A stretch of 63,353 nt of DNA from positions 1 to 63,353 of the forward strand of contig JADFPP010000007.1 of the NCBI GenBank assembly GCA_022562275.1. Reading direction: 5' to 3'. The translations under genes were made by a program, and so were the position numbers. The notes under the pieces are model-generated. The model searched no databases. It saw only the letters and a program-made list of their open reading frames with translations, and was not told the DNA's origin. Of this stretch, positions 52,391 to 61,943 are shown one piece after another. This stretch comes from Bacteroidota bacterium. Lineage in GTDB: Bacteria; Bacteroidota; Ignavibacteria; Ignavibacteriales; Ignavibacteriaceae. Positions within the stretch are counted from its first letter, which is position 1; every line of letters begins with the position of its first letter.

Positions 52391-53659
52391 CTACTGTTCT
52401 AAGTTTTCTTTAACTATTTGCAAAACATAATCTGCCACTGCTTTTGCTTCAGCCGGCTTTAAACCGGGGTTTGGCATTGCGGGAAAGTTGGGGTCAACTC
52501 TACCGGGATTTCTTATGAATGCTACTAATTGAGTTTCTTTACCAAAATATTTCGGCACTACTTCGTTATGCGGCGGACCTACAAGTTTTACATCAAATTT
52601 ATGACAGGAACCACATTTAATATTATAAATCTCTTCCCCATTTAATACAACCGGTCCCGTTTCTCCCTTCAATTCGCTTAATATTTCTTCATACCGGAAT
52701 GCTAGACCTGCTGAATTAACCTTTGTGGAATTACTAATAACCAGTTGATCGCTCATAATAACCGTAAGGATTGTAAACAGAATAGTAATAAATAATAATG
52801 CTGTAAACTTACTACTGGCTTTGGAAATAAGCATATAAAGGAAATGATAACCAAGAAATATAAAAAACAAACCCAGGATTACGTACACAAAAACAGATGT
52901 GGATAATGAGTCATTGGGAAAAATCAGTAGATTTATAAAAATAAGGAGCGGGATAAAAACAGCAGAACTAAAAGTTATTCTTACGCCAATTTTCCTAACG
53001 AAATTTTCATACTCTTCATCGTAGTCTCGTTTATCTCTATCCATGTAAAAGAATCCGAATAATAATCCACCGCCTGTTACAGCAAATGAAACAATTAGAA
53101 ATGAAATAAAACGAAAAATTACCACTCCGGAAAAAAGATCACCAAAAAATCCTGTCGATTGCCAATCGCTGTAATTTACAGCAATAGTAATTCCGGCTAC
53201 AAAACACCAGAGAGAAAAGAACACAAAAACTAATCCTATTTTACCTGAATTCAGATCAACGTTACCTATATATCTGAACGAATTTTTATAGTCGTAAATA
53301 TAATTCATAGCAATTGTAAGGAGGAGAAAAGAAACACCAAGATAAATTAGGTTTGTTGAATCACCGGTTTGAAATAATTGTGAGAATAAAATAATAATTG
53401 TAAAAAGCGGTACCAGTCCTAATATTAAACCAACATTTTTATTAATAGTAACAATTTCAATCAAATCTTTTGCTAACTTTCGGCTGTTCTCATCCAAATC
53501 TTTTTTTTCTTTTCTTTTCAGGTATAACGACAACCCGGTTCCGCCAAAGATCATACTAATAAACGGAATGAAAATAAACAATATCAGAACCAGTAAATAA
53601 TGCAGCAACTCAATGTGTTCTGCTGATTGTGGTAAAGCCATATTTTTCAGAAAATCCAT
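52391..53659 (-). CDS. polytopic membrane protein with C-terminal cytochrome c domain
   Basis: Residues ~20-305 contain about eight hydrophobic helices. The last ~80 residues form a mono-heme cytochrome c: C349-x-x-C352-H353 binds heme, and Met395 in FPAMPNPGL is the likely distal ligand. The heme domain would face the periplasm. It is the last gene of the respiratory operon, 21 bases after ctaB. The membrane part matches no family I can name with confidence; it may tether the cytochrome to the oxidase. Confidence 0.8.
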   Translation of the reverse strand: MDFLKNMALPQSAEHIELLHYLLVLILFIFIPFISMIFGGTGLSLYLKRKEKKDLDENSRKLAKDLIEIVTINKNVGLILGLVPLFTIIILFSQLFQTGDSTNLIYLGVSFLLLTIAMNYIYDYKNSFRYIGNVDLNSGKIGLVFVFFSLWCFVAGITIAVNYSDWQSTGFFGDLFSGVVIFRFISFLIVSFAVTGGGLLFGFFYMDRDKRDYDEEYENFVRKIGVRITFSSAVFIPLLIFINLLIFPNDSLSTSVFVYVILGLFFIFLGYHFLYMLISKASSKFTALLFITILFTILTVIMSDQLVISNSTKVNSAGLAFRYEEILSELKGETGPVVLNGEEIYNIKCGSCHKFDVKLVGPPHNEVVPKYFGKETQLVAFIRNPGRVDPNFPAMPNPGLKPAEAKAVADYVLQIVKENLEQ

Positions 53660-53680
53660 TTATATTCTCTTAATTAATAT

Positions 53681-54544
53681 TTAGATAATTAGTTTATCAA
53701 TTGATATTACTACAACAACCAGTAATGCAAACAGGTTGATATCTCTGAAAGCAAATTTGAATGATAAATTTTCTGCCTGCCGGCTTAATAGTTTTGCTGC
53801 ATTCCATGTTAACCATATTCCTCCGGCGAACAACGAGTAATACACCACAGAAAATTCCATTGCATTGAAGAACGGAATTAGCAATCCGGTAACTACAGTT
53901 GCAACCATCCAGACAAAGATTATTCTCGATAGCTGGTTTCTGCTAAAATATTTTGTAATTGTCGGAAATCCTGCTTGCCTGTATTGCTGGTCAAGTGACA
54001 TTAGTAACAGCCAAAAATGCGGTACCTGCCAGATGAAGAAAAAGAAAGAAAGTATTATTATTTCTTTATCAAATATACCACCACCTGCTGCTACCCAGCC
54101 AACCGCGGGAGGAATGGCACCCACTAATGAGCCGGGAAGTATTGCAAAAGAACTTACTCTCTTAAGCGGTGTGTAAAATCCATTATACCATACCAGGTTC
54201 AATAGTGCCAGCCCAAATGCCAGCTTACCGGGACCAAAATAGAGAATAACCGAACCGGAGATAATAAGAATTGCAGCCAAGATTGATGCTGATTTTACAG
54301 ATACTCTGCCGGAAGGTAATGGTCTTTGCTTTGTCCTTTTCATTAAAGCATCGGTACGGCGTTCCTGTATATGGTTTATAACAGCAGAGCCGCAAGCTAA
54401 CAATAGGATTCCAATAACTACATCAACAAATGCCCTGTTAAGCTCTCCTGCAAAAGCTATAAACCCAACAGCCGTTGTTAAGGTTACGAATATTGTAATT
54501 TTGATCTTCGTAAGGTCAAACAATATTTTAATTTTATCTTTCAA
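53681..54544 (-). CDS. ctaB: protoheme IX farnesyltransferase (heme o synthase)
   Basis: It adds a farnesyl chain to heme b, giving heme o for the oxidase. The UbiA-type membrane protein has the first Asp-rich-type motif in NHIQERRTDALMKRTKQRPLPSG and the conserved YNGFYTPLKR and GSLVGAIPPAVGW. At 287 residues with about eight helices it is normal. The start is TTG with weak ribosome binding, overlapped by an A+T-rich leader 15 bases after subunit II. Heme a synthase is not in the window. Confidence 0.92.
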   Translation of the reverse strand: MKDKIKILFDLTKIKITIFVTLTTAVGFIAFAGELNRAFVDVVIGILLLACGSAVINHIQERRTDALMKRTKQRPLPSGRVSVKSASILAAILIISGSVILYFGPGKLAFGLALLNLVWYNGFYTPLKRVSSFAILPGSLVGAIPPAVGWVAAGGGIFDKEIIILSFFFFIWQVPHFWLLLMSLDQQYRQAGFPTITKYFSRNQLSRIIFVWMVATVVTGLLIPFFNAMEFSVVYYSLFAGGIWLTWNAAKLLSRQAENLSFKFAFRDINLFALLVVVVISIDKLII

Positions 54545-54559
54545 TATGAGAATGCAATT

Positions 54560-55246
54560 TTAATTTTGATTTTCACTTTCAAATAATTCAGTTTCGGCTT
54601 TATCATTATCATTTAATTCTGCCTTATAGTCCGGTTTTATATCATTACCTGCATTGAGCCATATTTCAAAATCCGCTGCACTCATTACAACCACTTTAGC
54701 CAGCATTGCAGAATGATTTAAACCACAGTATTCTGCACAAAATATATCGTACACTTCAATATCATTTGCGATAAACCATACTGCCCTATCCCTTCCCGGA
54801 AAAATATCTTTTTTAATTCTAAACGCCGGCACAAAAAAGGCATGATTAACATCGTTGGAAGTTAATGCCAATTTAACTGCTTTATTTACAGGAACAAATA
54901 ACGAATCCGCTACTTTTCCCGTTTCATATTTAAATTGCCATTGCCACATTTGGGCAGTCACTTCCACAGTCATCGCATCCTCGGGAATATCTGCCATTTC
55001 TTTATAGCCGACCCATCCATACCAAAACAAAATTAATACAAGTATCATAGGTATGATTGTCCATGTTACCTCCAGCATCATATTGCTGTGTACATTAACT
55101 GCTTTCGGATTTCTTTTCCTGCTATATTTGATGACAAAATATATCATCATTACAGTTATTAAAACTAGAAAGAAAACCGATATAATAATAGAAAGTAAAA
55201 AAACGCTGTCTACTGATTCTACAAAATTCGATGCACCACCTGACAT
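54560..55246 (-). CDS. ctaC: cytochrome c oxidase subunit II
   Basis: It takes electrons from cytochrome c at its CuA centre. Two membrane helices (~17-43, ~62-82) precede the cupredoxin domain. The CuA ligands are H135, C170, C174, H178 and M181 (CAEYCGLNHSAM), and WQWQF supplies the electron-entry Trp. At 228 residues it has no fused cytochrome c, so the enzyme is not a caa3 fusion and must use the separate cytochromes of the operon. AAGGGA precedes the ATG. Confidence 0.95.
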   Translation of the reverse strand: MSGGASNFVESVDSVFLLSIIISVFFLVLITVMMIYFVIKYSRKRNPKAVNVHSNMMLEVTWTIIPMILVLILFWYGWVGYKEMADIPEDAMTVEVTAQMWQWQFKYETGKVADSLFVPVNKAVKLALTSNDVNHAFFVPAFRIKKDIFPGRDRAVWFIANDIEVYDIFCAEYCGLNHSAMLAKVVVMSAADFEIWLNAGNDIKPDYKAELNDNDKAETELFESENQN

Positions 55247-55255
55247 ACTAATCCC

Positions 55256-55549
55256 TTATTGAAAAGAATAATCTGAAAATAATAGAATAAATGTAATTAT
55301 TAAAAAGAATGCCGCTACTAACAGAAACACTTTGAACATCATACTCTCATCTCGTAAATGCATAAAAATTGCAAGTACAAGATATCCCTTAACTGATGCG
55401 ATGATCAGTGCAGTAGCAATAGTGAATCCACCAATATTCATACCTGCAACCGCTATAGTTAAACCGGTTAAAGCCAATAACCCAAGCCAAACTAAAACGT
55501 ATATTCCGTAACCATGAGAATGTTCTGTATTTATATCTTGTTTATCCAT
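55256..55549 (-). CDS. ctaF: cytochrome c oxidase subunit IV
   Basis: The small protein has three hydrophobic helices (~13-30, 36-58, 70-92) with YLVLAIFMHLRDES between the second and third, as in the bacterial subunit IV (COX4-pro) family. At 97 residues it is typical. It lies between subunits III and II with short gaps, in the standard order of such operons. It is probably structural. Confidence 0.85.
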   Translation of the reverse strand: MDKQDINTEHSHGYGIYVLVWLGLLALTGLTIAVAGMNIGGFTIATALIIASVKGYLVLAIFMHLRDESMMFKVFLLVAAFFLIITFILLFSDYSFQ

Positions 55550-55558
55550 CTTTAACCA

Positions 55559-56185
55559 TCAAGAAATTAGATAAAATAGAGGGAATAAGAAAATCCAGAT
55601 AATATCCACTAGATGCCAATACAAACCCGTGTTTTCTAATTTTACATAATTATCGTAAGAAACTATACCCTTAGACGTAAATCTCATCATAAAAGCAATC
55701 ATAACAATACCAATTATAACATGTAATCCATGTAATCCTGTCATCATATAATACAAACCGAAAAATAGTATCTGCCCTGAACTTTCATTTAATAAAGTAT
55801 CTGAACCCGGATAAATTCCATGATCAAATTTGGCTGTCCATTCAAAATATTTATTCACCATAAAAAAGAGCGCTAAAAAAATTGTTGCAAATTGAAAGAA
55901 TAAAGACAAACTTATTTTATTCTTCTGAATGGCAACGATTGATACGGCCATAGTTAAACTGCTTGTAAGAAGAATAATAGTATTAAGCGTTCCGATAATT
56001 GTGTTTAACTCTTGGGCAGCAAGATGAAATTCTTCCGGATAAGTAAATCTATAAACAGAATAAACTATAAACATACCGCCAAATAATATCAGCTCGGTAA
56101 ACAGGAAAAGCCACATTCCCAACCGTGCACCGATATCATCACGGTGAACATGAACTTCTGCATGCACTATTGTATTTGCACTCAA
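55559..56185 (-). CDS. ctaE: cytochrome c oxidase subunit III
   Basis: The five-helix type of subunit III (208 residues) carries GMWLFLFTELILFGGMF at helix 1, YYMMTGLHGLHVIIG in the middle and GLYWHLVDIIWIFLFPLFYL at the end, all family marks. It helps stabilise subunit I and proton uptake. Its ATG overlaps the stop of subunit I by four bases, so translation is coupled. Confidence 0.93.
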   Translation of the reverse strand: MSANTIVHAEVHVHRDDIGARLGMWLFLFTELILFGGMFIVYSVYRFTYPEEFHLAAQELNTIIGTLNTIILLTSSLTMAVSIVAIQKNKISLSLFFQFATIFLALFFMVNKYFEWTAKFDHGIYPGSDTLLNESSGQILFFGLYYMMTGLHGLHVIIGIVMIAFMMRFTSKGIVSYDNYVKLENTGLYWHLVDIIWIFLFPLFYLIS

Positions 56186-57843
56186 ACTGTTTCCTCCTTT
56201 TCAACAGGGGGATCATTATCTTTATACATATAAGGGCGTTCCTCAATAACAGGAATTTCTGTAAAGTTTTCGTGTATCGGCGGTGTATCAATTTGCCATT
56301 CTAATGTTTCGCCGCCCCACATATTTTTTTCGGTTACAACAGGACCACTTCTTAATGCTTTGAACAAATTATAAAACATTATAATTAATCCTGTAATCAA
56401 AATCCAAGACCCAATCGTAGAAATTAAATGATAAGGATGAAACTGTGGGAGATAATCGTAATATCTTCTTGGCATTCCCAACCATCCCATAACCAACATT
56501 GGAAAGTAAAGGAAATTGAATCCGATAAACACGAACCAAAAAGCGATCTTTGCCAATTTTCTATTATACATTCTTCCGAACATTTTCGGCATCCAGTAAT
56601 GAAATGCAGCAAACATAGCAAAACCGGTTCCGCCAAACATTACATAATGGAAATGCCCCACGATAAATGCAGTGTCGTGAAACTGAATATTAATAGAAAT
56701 TACACCCTGCATAACTCCCGTTAAACCACCGATTGAAAAAAGAAAAATAAATGCCAGTACGTAAAGCATAGGTGCAGCTAAATCGATAGAACCTTTATAT
56801 AAAGTAGCAACCCAGTTAAAAACTTTAATAGCACTTGGAATTGCAACTATCATTGTGAGCAGCGAAAATATGAACTGTCCGGCGTCACTCATCCCTGCTG
56901 TAAACATATGATGCGCCCAAACAAGCGAACCGAATAATGCAATTGCAATACTTGAAAAAGCAATAAACTTATAACCAAAAATAGTTCTGTGTGTAAATAC
57001 CGGAATAATTTCTGAAACAATACCCATTGCAGGAATAATCATGATATAAACTGCAGGGTGAGAATAAATCCAAAAGAGATGTTGATATAAAACGGGATCT
57101 CCACCTAAAGCCGGATCGAAAATTCCTATGTGTAATAATCTCTCAATTGCAACAAGCATTAAAGTAATTGCGATAATAGGAGTTGCTAAAACCTGTACCC
57201 AGGCAGTAGCATAAAAGGACCATACAGATAAAGGCATTTTAAACCACGTCATTCCAGGTGCTCGCAACCTGTGAACGGTTGTTATAAAATTTAATCCTGT
57301 TAGAAGAGACGAAAAACCCAGAACAAAAGCAGCAGATAGAGGAAGAATAACATTAGTACCGGTTCGTACACTATATGGAATATAAAAAGTCCAACCCGTG
57401 TCGGCTGGTCCGCCCGGCAAAACAATAGAAAGCAGCGCAAGCGTTCCGCCTGTTAAGTAAAGATACCAGGAAAAGAGATTCAACCTGGGAAAAGCAACAT
57501 CTTTTGCTCCTATTAAAATAGGAAGAAAAAAGTTTCCGAATATTGCCGGTATTCCAGGAATAATAAACAAAAAAATCATAATAACGCCGTGCAGTGTAAA
57601 GAGCTGATTGTAGGTTTCAGCACTGACGATTGTTTCTCCGGGTGCGATTAATTCCAATCTCATAAGAAAACCAAGAAAAACTCCCACAAAAAAGAATGTG
57701 AGAATACCGATCATATAAAGAATACCAATTCTTTTATGATCAGTTGATAATAACCACCCCTTTATACCGGAATGTTTACCTTTGTAATCTAAATAACTCG
57801 GCTCGTGTCTGTTCGTTCCGATCACTTCTGCATCACTTGCCAT
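56182..57843 (-). CDS. ctaD: cytochrome c oxidase subunit I, A2-type
   Basis: It holds the low-spin heme and the heme-CuB centre that reduces oxygen. Ligands seen are H85 and H399 (low-spin heme), H397 (high-spin heme), and H262, H311 and H312 (CuB). Y266 is the cross-linked Tyr in the HPAVY motif. K340 in SAIKVFNW is the K-channel lysine. The helix-VI glutamate of A1 enzymes (HPEVY) is replaced, and YSHPAVY shows the Tyr-Ser motif of the A2 subclass. At 553 residues it is full length. GAGGTAG precedes the ATG. Confidence 0.96.
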   Translation of the reverse strand: MASDAEVIGTNRHEPSYLDYKGKHSGIKGWLLSTDHKRIGILYMIGILTFFFVGVFLGFLMRLELIAPGETIVSAETYNQLFTLHGVIMIFLFIIPGIPAIFGNFFLPILIGAKDVAFPRLNLFSWYLYLTGGTLALLSIVLPGGPADTGWTFYIPYSVRTGTNVILPLSAAFVLGFSSLLTGLNFITTVHRLRAPGMTWFKMPLSVWSFYATAWVQVLATPIIAITLMLVAIERLLHIGIFDPALGGDPVLYQHLFWIYSHPAVYIMIIPAMGIVSEIIPVFTHRTIFGYKFIAFSSIAIALFGSLVWAHHMFTAGMSDAGQFIFSLLTMIVAIPSAIKVFNWVATLYKGSIDLAAPMLYVLAFIFLFSIGGLTGVMQGVISINIQFHDTAFIVGHFHYVMFGGTGFAMFAAFHYWMPKMFGRMYNRKLAKIAFWFVFIGFNFLYFPMLVMGWLGMPRRYYDYLPQFHPYHLISTIGSWILITGLIIMFYNLFKALRSGPVVTEKNMWGGETLEWQIDTPPIHENFTEIPVIEERPYMYKDNDPPVEKEETV

Positions 57844-57849
57844 TAATCA

Positions 57850-58656
57850 CTACCTCGCTTTTATAAATGCTTTCTTAGGTTTAAATTTAATGAATAACAG
57901 GAATACAATTGCAAATAATAATATTCCTGCTCCAAATATTCTTGTTACATTTAAAACGTATCCTTTACCTTCAGGATCGTAGCTAAAACAAAACTGTAAA
58001 ACTCTTGCAATTGTGGGTGATACTTTTCCTCTGTTCGTTTCTAAAACTGCCATTTTAAAATCAAAAGGAAGAATACTGAATCCACCTCTGTCAGAATAAC
58101 CAGGGAAAAGATATCTGGTTATTTTTCCTTCTTTATCGATGAATATGAATGCTCCGGAATGTTTGAATTGGTCACCTTCCCTCTTAAAATAAAAACCTGC
58201 TGCATCTGAAACAGTTTTTATGTTAGCGCTGTCCCCCGTTAAAAATTTCCAGGAATCTTTTGAAATATTATCATCGATGAAAGCTAGAAAATCTTTTTTC
58301 TTCGCAGCGGCTATTTCCGGTGTTTCGTATTCATCCATACTTATTGTAACTATATTGTAGTCGTATCCCAATTCTAAATCAGATTTGTTAACTACATCGG
58401 ATAATTCAAAAAGCAGCGGACTGCAAATACCCGGGCACTGATAATAAACAAATGCAATAACCGTAGCATCGGAAGAAGAAATAAATTGTTTTAAAGTAAC
58501 ATCGTTTCCTTCGGAATCTTTAAACGGGACATCCAAAGGGATATAAGATCCCAGCTGTTCATCTATCCCAATCTCAATGCGGTCGCCTGCAGATGCAGAA
58601 GACACGAAAAAGAAAACGATCAGAATGAAAAATATATGTTGAAGATTATCTTTCAC
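57850..58656 (-). CDS. SCO1/SenC-family copper chaperone
   Basis: It delivers copper to the CuA site of subunit II. A signal peptide (1-23) is followed by a thioredoxin-like domain with the copper-binding CPGIC (CxxxC) and a His in FKHSGAFIFID. A C-terminal helix (~240-260) anchors it in the membrane. At 268 residues it is a normal length with the extra anchor. The start is GTG, directly after the stop codon of the cytochrome gene. It lies immediately upstream of the oxidase genes, consistent with its role. Confidence 0.93.
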   Translation of the reverse strand: MKDNLQHIFFILIVFFFVSSASAGDRIEIGIDEQLGSYIPLDVPFKDSEGNDVTLKQFISSSDATVIAFVYYQCPGICSPLLFELSDVVNKSDLELGYDYNIVTISMDEYETPEIAAAKKKDFLAFIDDNISKDSWKFLTGDSANIKTVSDAAGFYFKREGDQFKHSGAFIFIDKEGKITRYLFPGYSDRGGFSILPFDFKMAVLETNRGKVSPTIARVLQFCFSYDPEGKGYVLNVTRIFGAGILLFAIVFLLFIKFKPKKAFIKAR

Positions 58657-59580
58657 TTATAGAGCACTGATTAAATAATTATAGAGCGTGTCCCACTCTT
58701 CATTGTTAAGATTAAATATTTTTCCGTTAAAACCATTTTGATTTACATTTGTTGTTAGGAATCTAACAAATGAATCCTGGCTGCCTCTCCATATATCTGA
58801 ATTTTCCAATGCAGAAAGGGCTAACTGCAAATCATCCGTAATACTTTTAAGCAACTGCGATGTTTTGCTATCTTTGTCTGTATTTATATCTTCAATTGCA
58901 GCATATATTTTATCAAATTTATATTCATGCTTTTCTGCAATAAGCTGCATGGCAAATTCAGTTGGCATTTGTCCCGGGATATTTAATCCTGCGGAAAGAT
59001 CGTAAAGAATATCAAGTCCGAATAATTCCATTTCGTCATCAACTGGAGGATCGGTAATAAATTTCGAACGGATGTAATGAGCCAAACCAAATTTTTCTTC
59101 CGGTGTCAAAAAATCATAAGCAATCATTCCGCTGTTGGCAATACCATCCTGTAAAGACATATAAATGCCGGATATAGTTTCACCATTTGTCCATCCTTCT
59201 TTTTTTGTAAAATTGCGTGGAGCAGGATTTAAACCGACAGAGGCAGGACCTGCACCAGCACCTTCTTCGCCATGACATGATGCACATGTTGTTTTATACA
59301 GTGCTTCTCCTTTTGCAATCAGTTCCGGTGTGGGTTTGCTAATTTCAAAAACATCTACAGGAGGAATAGTTCTGGGCTTTTGCACAGTCAGATCTGCCAC
59401 AACCAGCGGCTCTGAAATAACAGGAGGCACTTTTTGTTGTGTAACTTTACTAATAAGTGGCAGATAATACAGACCAACTCCAAGAATTATCACAATAATA
59501 TATGGGTACAACAACCCGAATATTATTCCCGGGTTATCTTTTAGTTGTTCTAATTTTTCTTTGTATTTACTATCGTTCAT
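58657..59580 (-). CDS. membrane-anchored mono-heme cytochrome c with a long helical tail
   Basis: One membrane helix (~20-43) is followed by a cytochrome c domain (~85-190). C99, C102 and H103 bind heme (CASCH), and the Met in SGMIAYDF is a candidate distal ligand. The last ~115 residues are helical with no heme motif and no family I recognise. It lies between ActF and SCO, so it probably carries electrons from alternative complex III to CuA of the oxidase. AGGAAAG precedes the ATG. Confidence 0.85.
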   Translation of the reverse strand: MNDSKYKEKLEQLKDNPGIIFGLLYPYIIVIILGVGLYYLPLISKVTQQKVPPVISEPLVVADLTVQKPRTIPPVDVFEISKPTPELIAKGEALYKTTCASCHGEEGAGAGPASVGLNPAPRNFTKKEGWTNGETISGIYMSLQDGIANSGMIAYDFLTPEEKFGLAHYIRSKFITDPPVDDEMELFGLDILYDLSAGLNIPGQMPTEFAMQLIAEKHEYKFDKIYAAIEDINTDKDSKTSQLLKSITDDLQLALSALENSDIWRGSQDSFVRFLTTNVNQNGFNGKIFNLNNEEWDTLYNYLISAL

Positions 59581-59599
59581 AAACTTTCCTGATTTCCAA

Positions 59600-60790
59600 T
59601 TAAAGATGAAAATCTAAACCACGTTGTAATTTAGGATCGCCAACCGGGATCAGGTTTTCTTTTTTTGCTTTCATAGCAAATATTAATATTACAAAACCAA
59701 CTGTTGCTATAGGGAATACAAAATCAATCCAGCTAAACACATATCCGCCTTCTAATCCCGGCATTTGCGGCATCACCAACCAGTAGAGATCGAATAAATG
59801 AGCAAACAACAACCAAATTGCGATAAACTTTAATCGTTTCGGGTTCATCTTAGCTGGCTTAGATAAGAGAGCAACAAAAGGAACTAAAAATTGAATCACT
59901 ATTAGCAGAATAGAAAATATAGCCCAGCTCCCTTCCCATTTTTGTAAGAACCAGAAAGTTTCCTCCGGCAAATCAGCATACCATATTATTAGATACTGAG
60001 AGAAGGCAATGTAAGCCCAAAAGTTAACAAACACAAACATTAATGCACCGAGACTATAAAGATGATCACTAGTTATTTTTTCCGGGAGGTATCCTTTCTC
60101 TTTTAATAACACAACTGCTAGAGTTACGGCAGCTAATGCTGCTACAACTGTTCCTGAAAAGTAGTAAATTCCAAATATAGTTGAGAACCAATGGGGTTCC
60201 ACACTCATTAGCCAATCAAAGGAAGTAATTGAAATTGTTATAGCAAAAATCACTATGAAAACTGTAGAAAGCTTTATGTTTTTGCCTGTTAATTTCTGAT
60301 CACCTGACGAATCCTGTTTCAACGAATTACGTGTTAGGAAAAAGTAAAAAAGAGACCATATTCCAATAATTACAAATGCTCTTATTACAAAAAACGAAAC
60401 ATTTAAATAAGGTGCTTTACCCTGTAAAATTTTATCACCTGCAACAACCTCTTCATGAGTCCAGTGAAATAAATTGTGCATATTAAATAACAATGGAATC
60501 ACAAGAATTAATAAAAGTGGAATGATAGCAGCAAAAAATTCTGTAACTCTTCTAAAAGGAACACTCCAAATTGCACCGGTTGCATATTCCAATGCTATAA
60601 GAAAAAGTGCGCCAACTGCTATGCTGATAAGAAAAGTATAAGCAATTAGGTAATTAAAACTCGCTCTCGTCGGATCGACAAAAAACCCTACCAATCCAAG
60701 AACAACTCCGATAATCAATAAAATTATTCCCATCCTTAATAATTTCTCAGGAAGCTCTTTCTTATTATAATGTGCATCAATTTGCGACAT
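59600..60790 (-). CDS. actF: alternative complex III subunit ActF (quinol:cytochrome c oxidoreductase membrane subunit)
   Basis: The polytopic protein has about ten helices with the ActF pattern: a charged N-terminus, IWSVPFRRVTEFFAAIIP, NLFHWTHEE, and SITSFDWLMSVEPHWFSTIFGIYYFSG. ActF pairs with ActC to form the membrane core and quinol site. At 396 residues it is normal length. Its ATG overlaps the end of the ActD-ActE gene by 14 bases. Confidence 0.9.
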   Translation of the reverse strand: MSQIDAHYNKKELPEKLLRMGIILLIIGVVLGLVGFFVDPTRASFNYLIAYTFLISIAVGALFLIALEYATGAIWSVPFRRVTEFFAAIIPLLLILVIPLLFNMHNLFHWTHEEVVAGDKILQGKAPYLNVSFFVIRAFVIIGIWSLFYFFLTRNSLKQDSSGDQKLTGKNIKLSTVFIVIFAITISITSFDWLMSVEPHWFSTIFGIYYFSGTVVAALAAVTLAVVLLKEKGYLPEKITSDHLYSLGALMFVFVNFWAYIAFSQYLIIWYADLPEETFWFLQKWEGSWAIFSILLIVIQFLVPFVALLSKPAKMNPKRLKFIAIWLLFAHLFDLYWLVMPQMPGLEGGYVFSWIDFVFPIATVGFVILIFAMKAKKENLIPVGDPKLQRGLDFHL

Positions 60791-61943
60791 TTGTTCCTGT
60801 CTCCTTAATTACCAGCTCTAAATCCTGTTCCGATGCATTTTTTGCCCTATGTAATACCCTGATATAGTTTACTATTGCCCATCTTTCATTGCGGTTAATT
60901 TGTGCAGTATACGAAGGCATTACGTTCTTTCCATTAGTAATGATATGATAGAATTTACCATCTTCAAAATTTCTTATTCTTTGAGAATGCAGAGAAGGAG
61001 GATTTGGAAATTGATCATGCAATCGGCTGTCTCCATCGCCAAAGTTTCCGTGACACGGGCTGCAATATGTTAAGAATTTTTTCTTACCTAATTTTAAATT
61101 TTCTCTTGATGGAATAAGAGGATTTGAAAGATATTCAGGAGGTTCATCAACTGCCAGATAAGGGTAGGGAATGAATCCTTTTGCAACAGTTCCTTCCACC
61201 GGTGTTCGCATTCCTCTTTCATCTTTAAATAGCTCTATTCTTGATTGCGGAATAACTTTATCCTGGTACATCATCCAGTCAAACGGTGTTATGAACATTA
61301 ATTTATTAAGAGTAATGTAAGTTCCGCCCGAAACTGCCAAAGCAACTATGATTAAAAAAGTAATAAATTTTGGTTCAAAAATCGGATATTTAATTTCCTC
61401 TTTATGATAAATAATTTCAATAGATTCCGGATCAAAACTTCTTAATAATTCTTCAACTTTTGATTGTTCAAATTTCGGATCACTGACTTCTATCACAATA
61501 CCAAAATGGTCGAGCGAAACCTTTTTCATGTATGGAGTATCGTGAAGTACATGATTATTTGAAGGAAACTTAAAGAAGAAAGTCAGCATTGCAATAACAG
61601 TTGAAACAGTAGCAAGCAACACAGTTACTTCAAATGTAATTGGAATGTAAGCCGGTAATGCGAAGAACTGTTTACCTCCGATTACCAATGGAAAATCAAT
61701 TGAGTTTGTGAAATAAGTTAACATTAATATAAGTGCTGTGCCGCTCAATCCACAGAATAAAGTTATAAAACCAAGTTTTGAAGGTTTCAACTTCATCGCA
61801 TTATCCATACCGTGAAGCGGATAAGGTGTGTTTACATCCCATTTTGAATAACCCTCGTTTGCAACTTTACTTGCAGCCTTAATTATATCATCGGGTTTGG
61901 TAAATAAAGCAGCTACACCATAAATTTTTCTTTCGTTACTCAT
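60777..61943 (-). CDS. actD: fusion of alternative complex III subunits ActD (DUF3341) and ActE (mono-heme cytochrome c)
   Basis: Residues ~5-175 are the DUF3341/ActD domain: [28 protein letters not shown] and two helices (~57-80 and ~100-124). A third helix (~192-212) leads into a cytochrome c domain (~275-388) with C294, C297 and H298 (CSPCH) and Met342 in NVMPSY as likely distal ligand. In the characterised complexes these are separate proteins. The ATG at 61943 follows GAGGTG and overlaps the ActC stop by eight bases; a start 36 bases upstream is rejected. The 388 residues cover both domains. Confidence 0.9.
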   Translation of the reverse strand: MSNERKIYGVAALFTKPDDIIKAASKVANEGYSKWDVNTPYPLHGMDNAMKLKPSKLGFITLFCGLSGTALILMLTYFTNSIDFPLVIGGKQFFALPAYIPITFEVTVLLATVSTVIAMLTFFFKFPSNNHVLHDTPYMKKVSLDHFGIVIEVSDPKFEQSKVEELLRSFDPESIEIIYHKEEIKYPIFEPKFITFLIIVALAVSGGTYITLNKLMFITPFDWMMYQDKVIPQSRIELFKDERGMRTPVEGTVAKGFIPYPYLAVDEPPEYLSNPLIPSRENLKLGKKKFLTYCSPCHGNFGDGDSRLHDQFPNPPSLHSQRIRNFEDGKFYHIITNGKNVMPSYTAQINRNERWAIVNYIRVLHRAKNASEQDLELVIKETGTNVAN

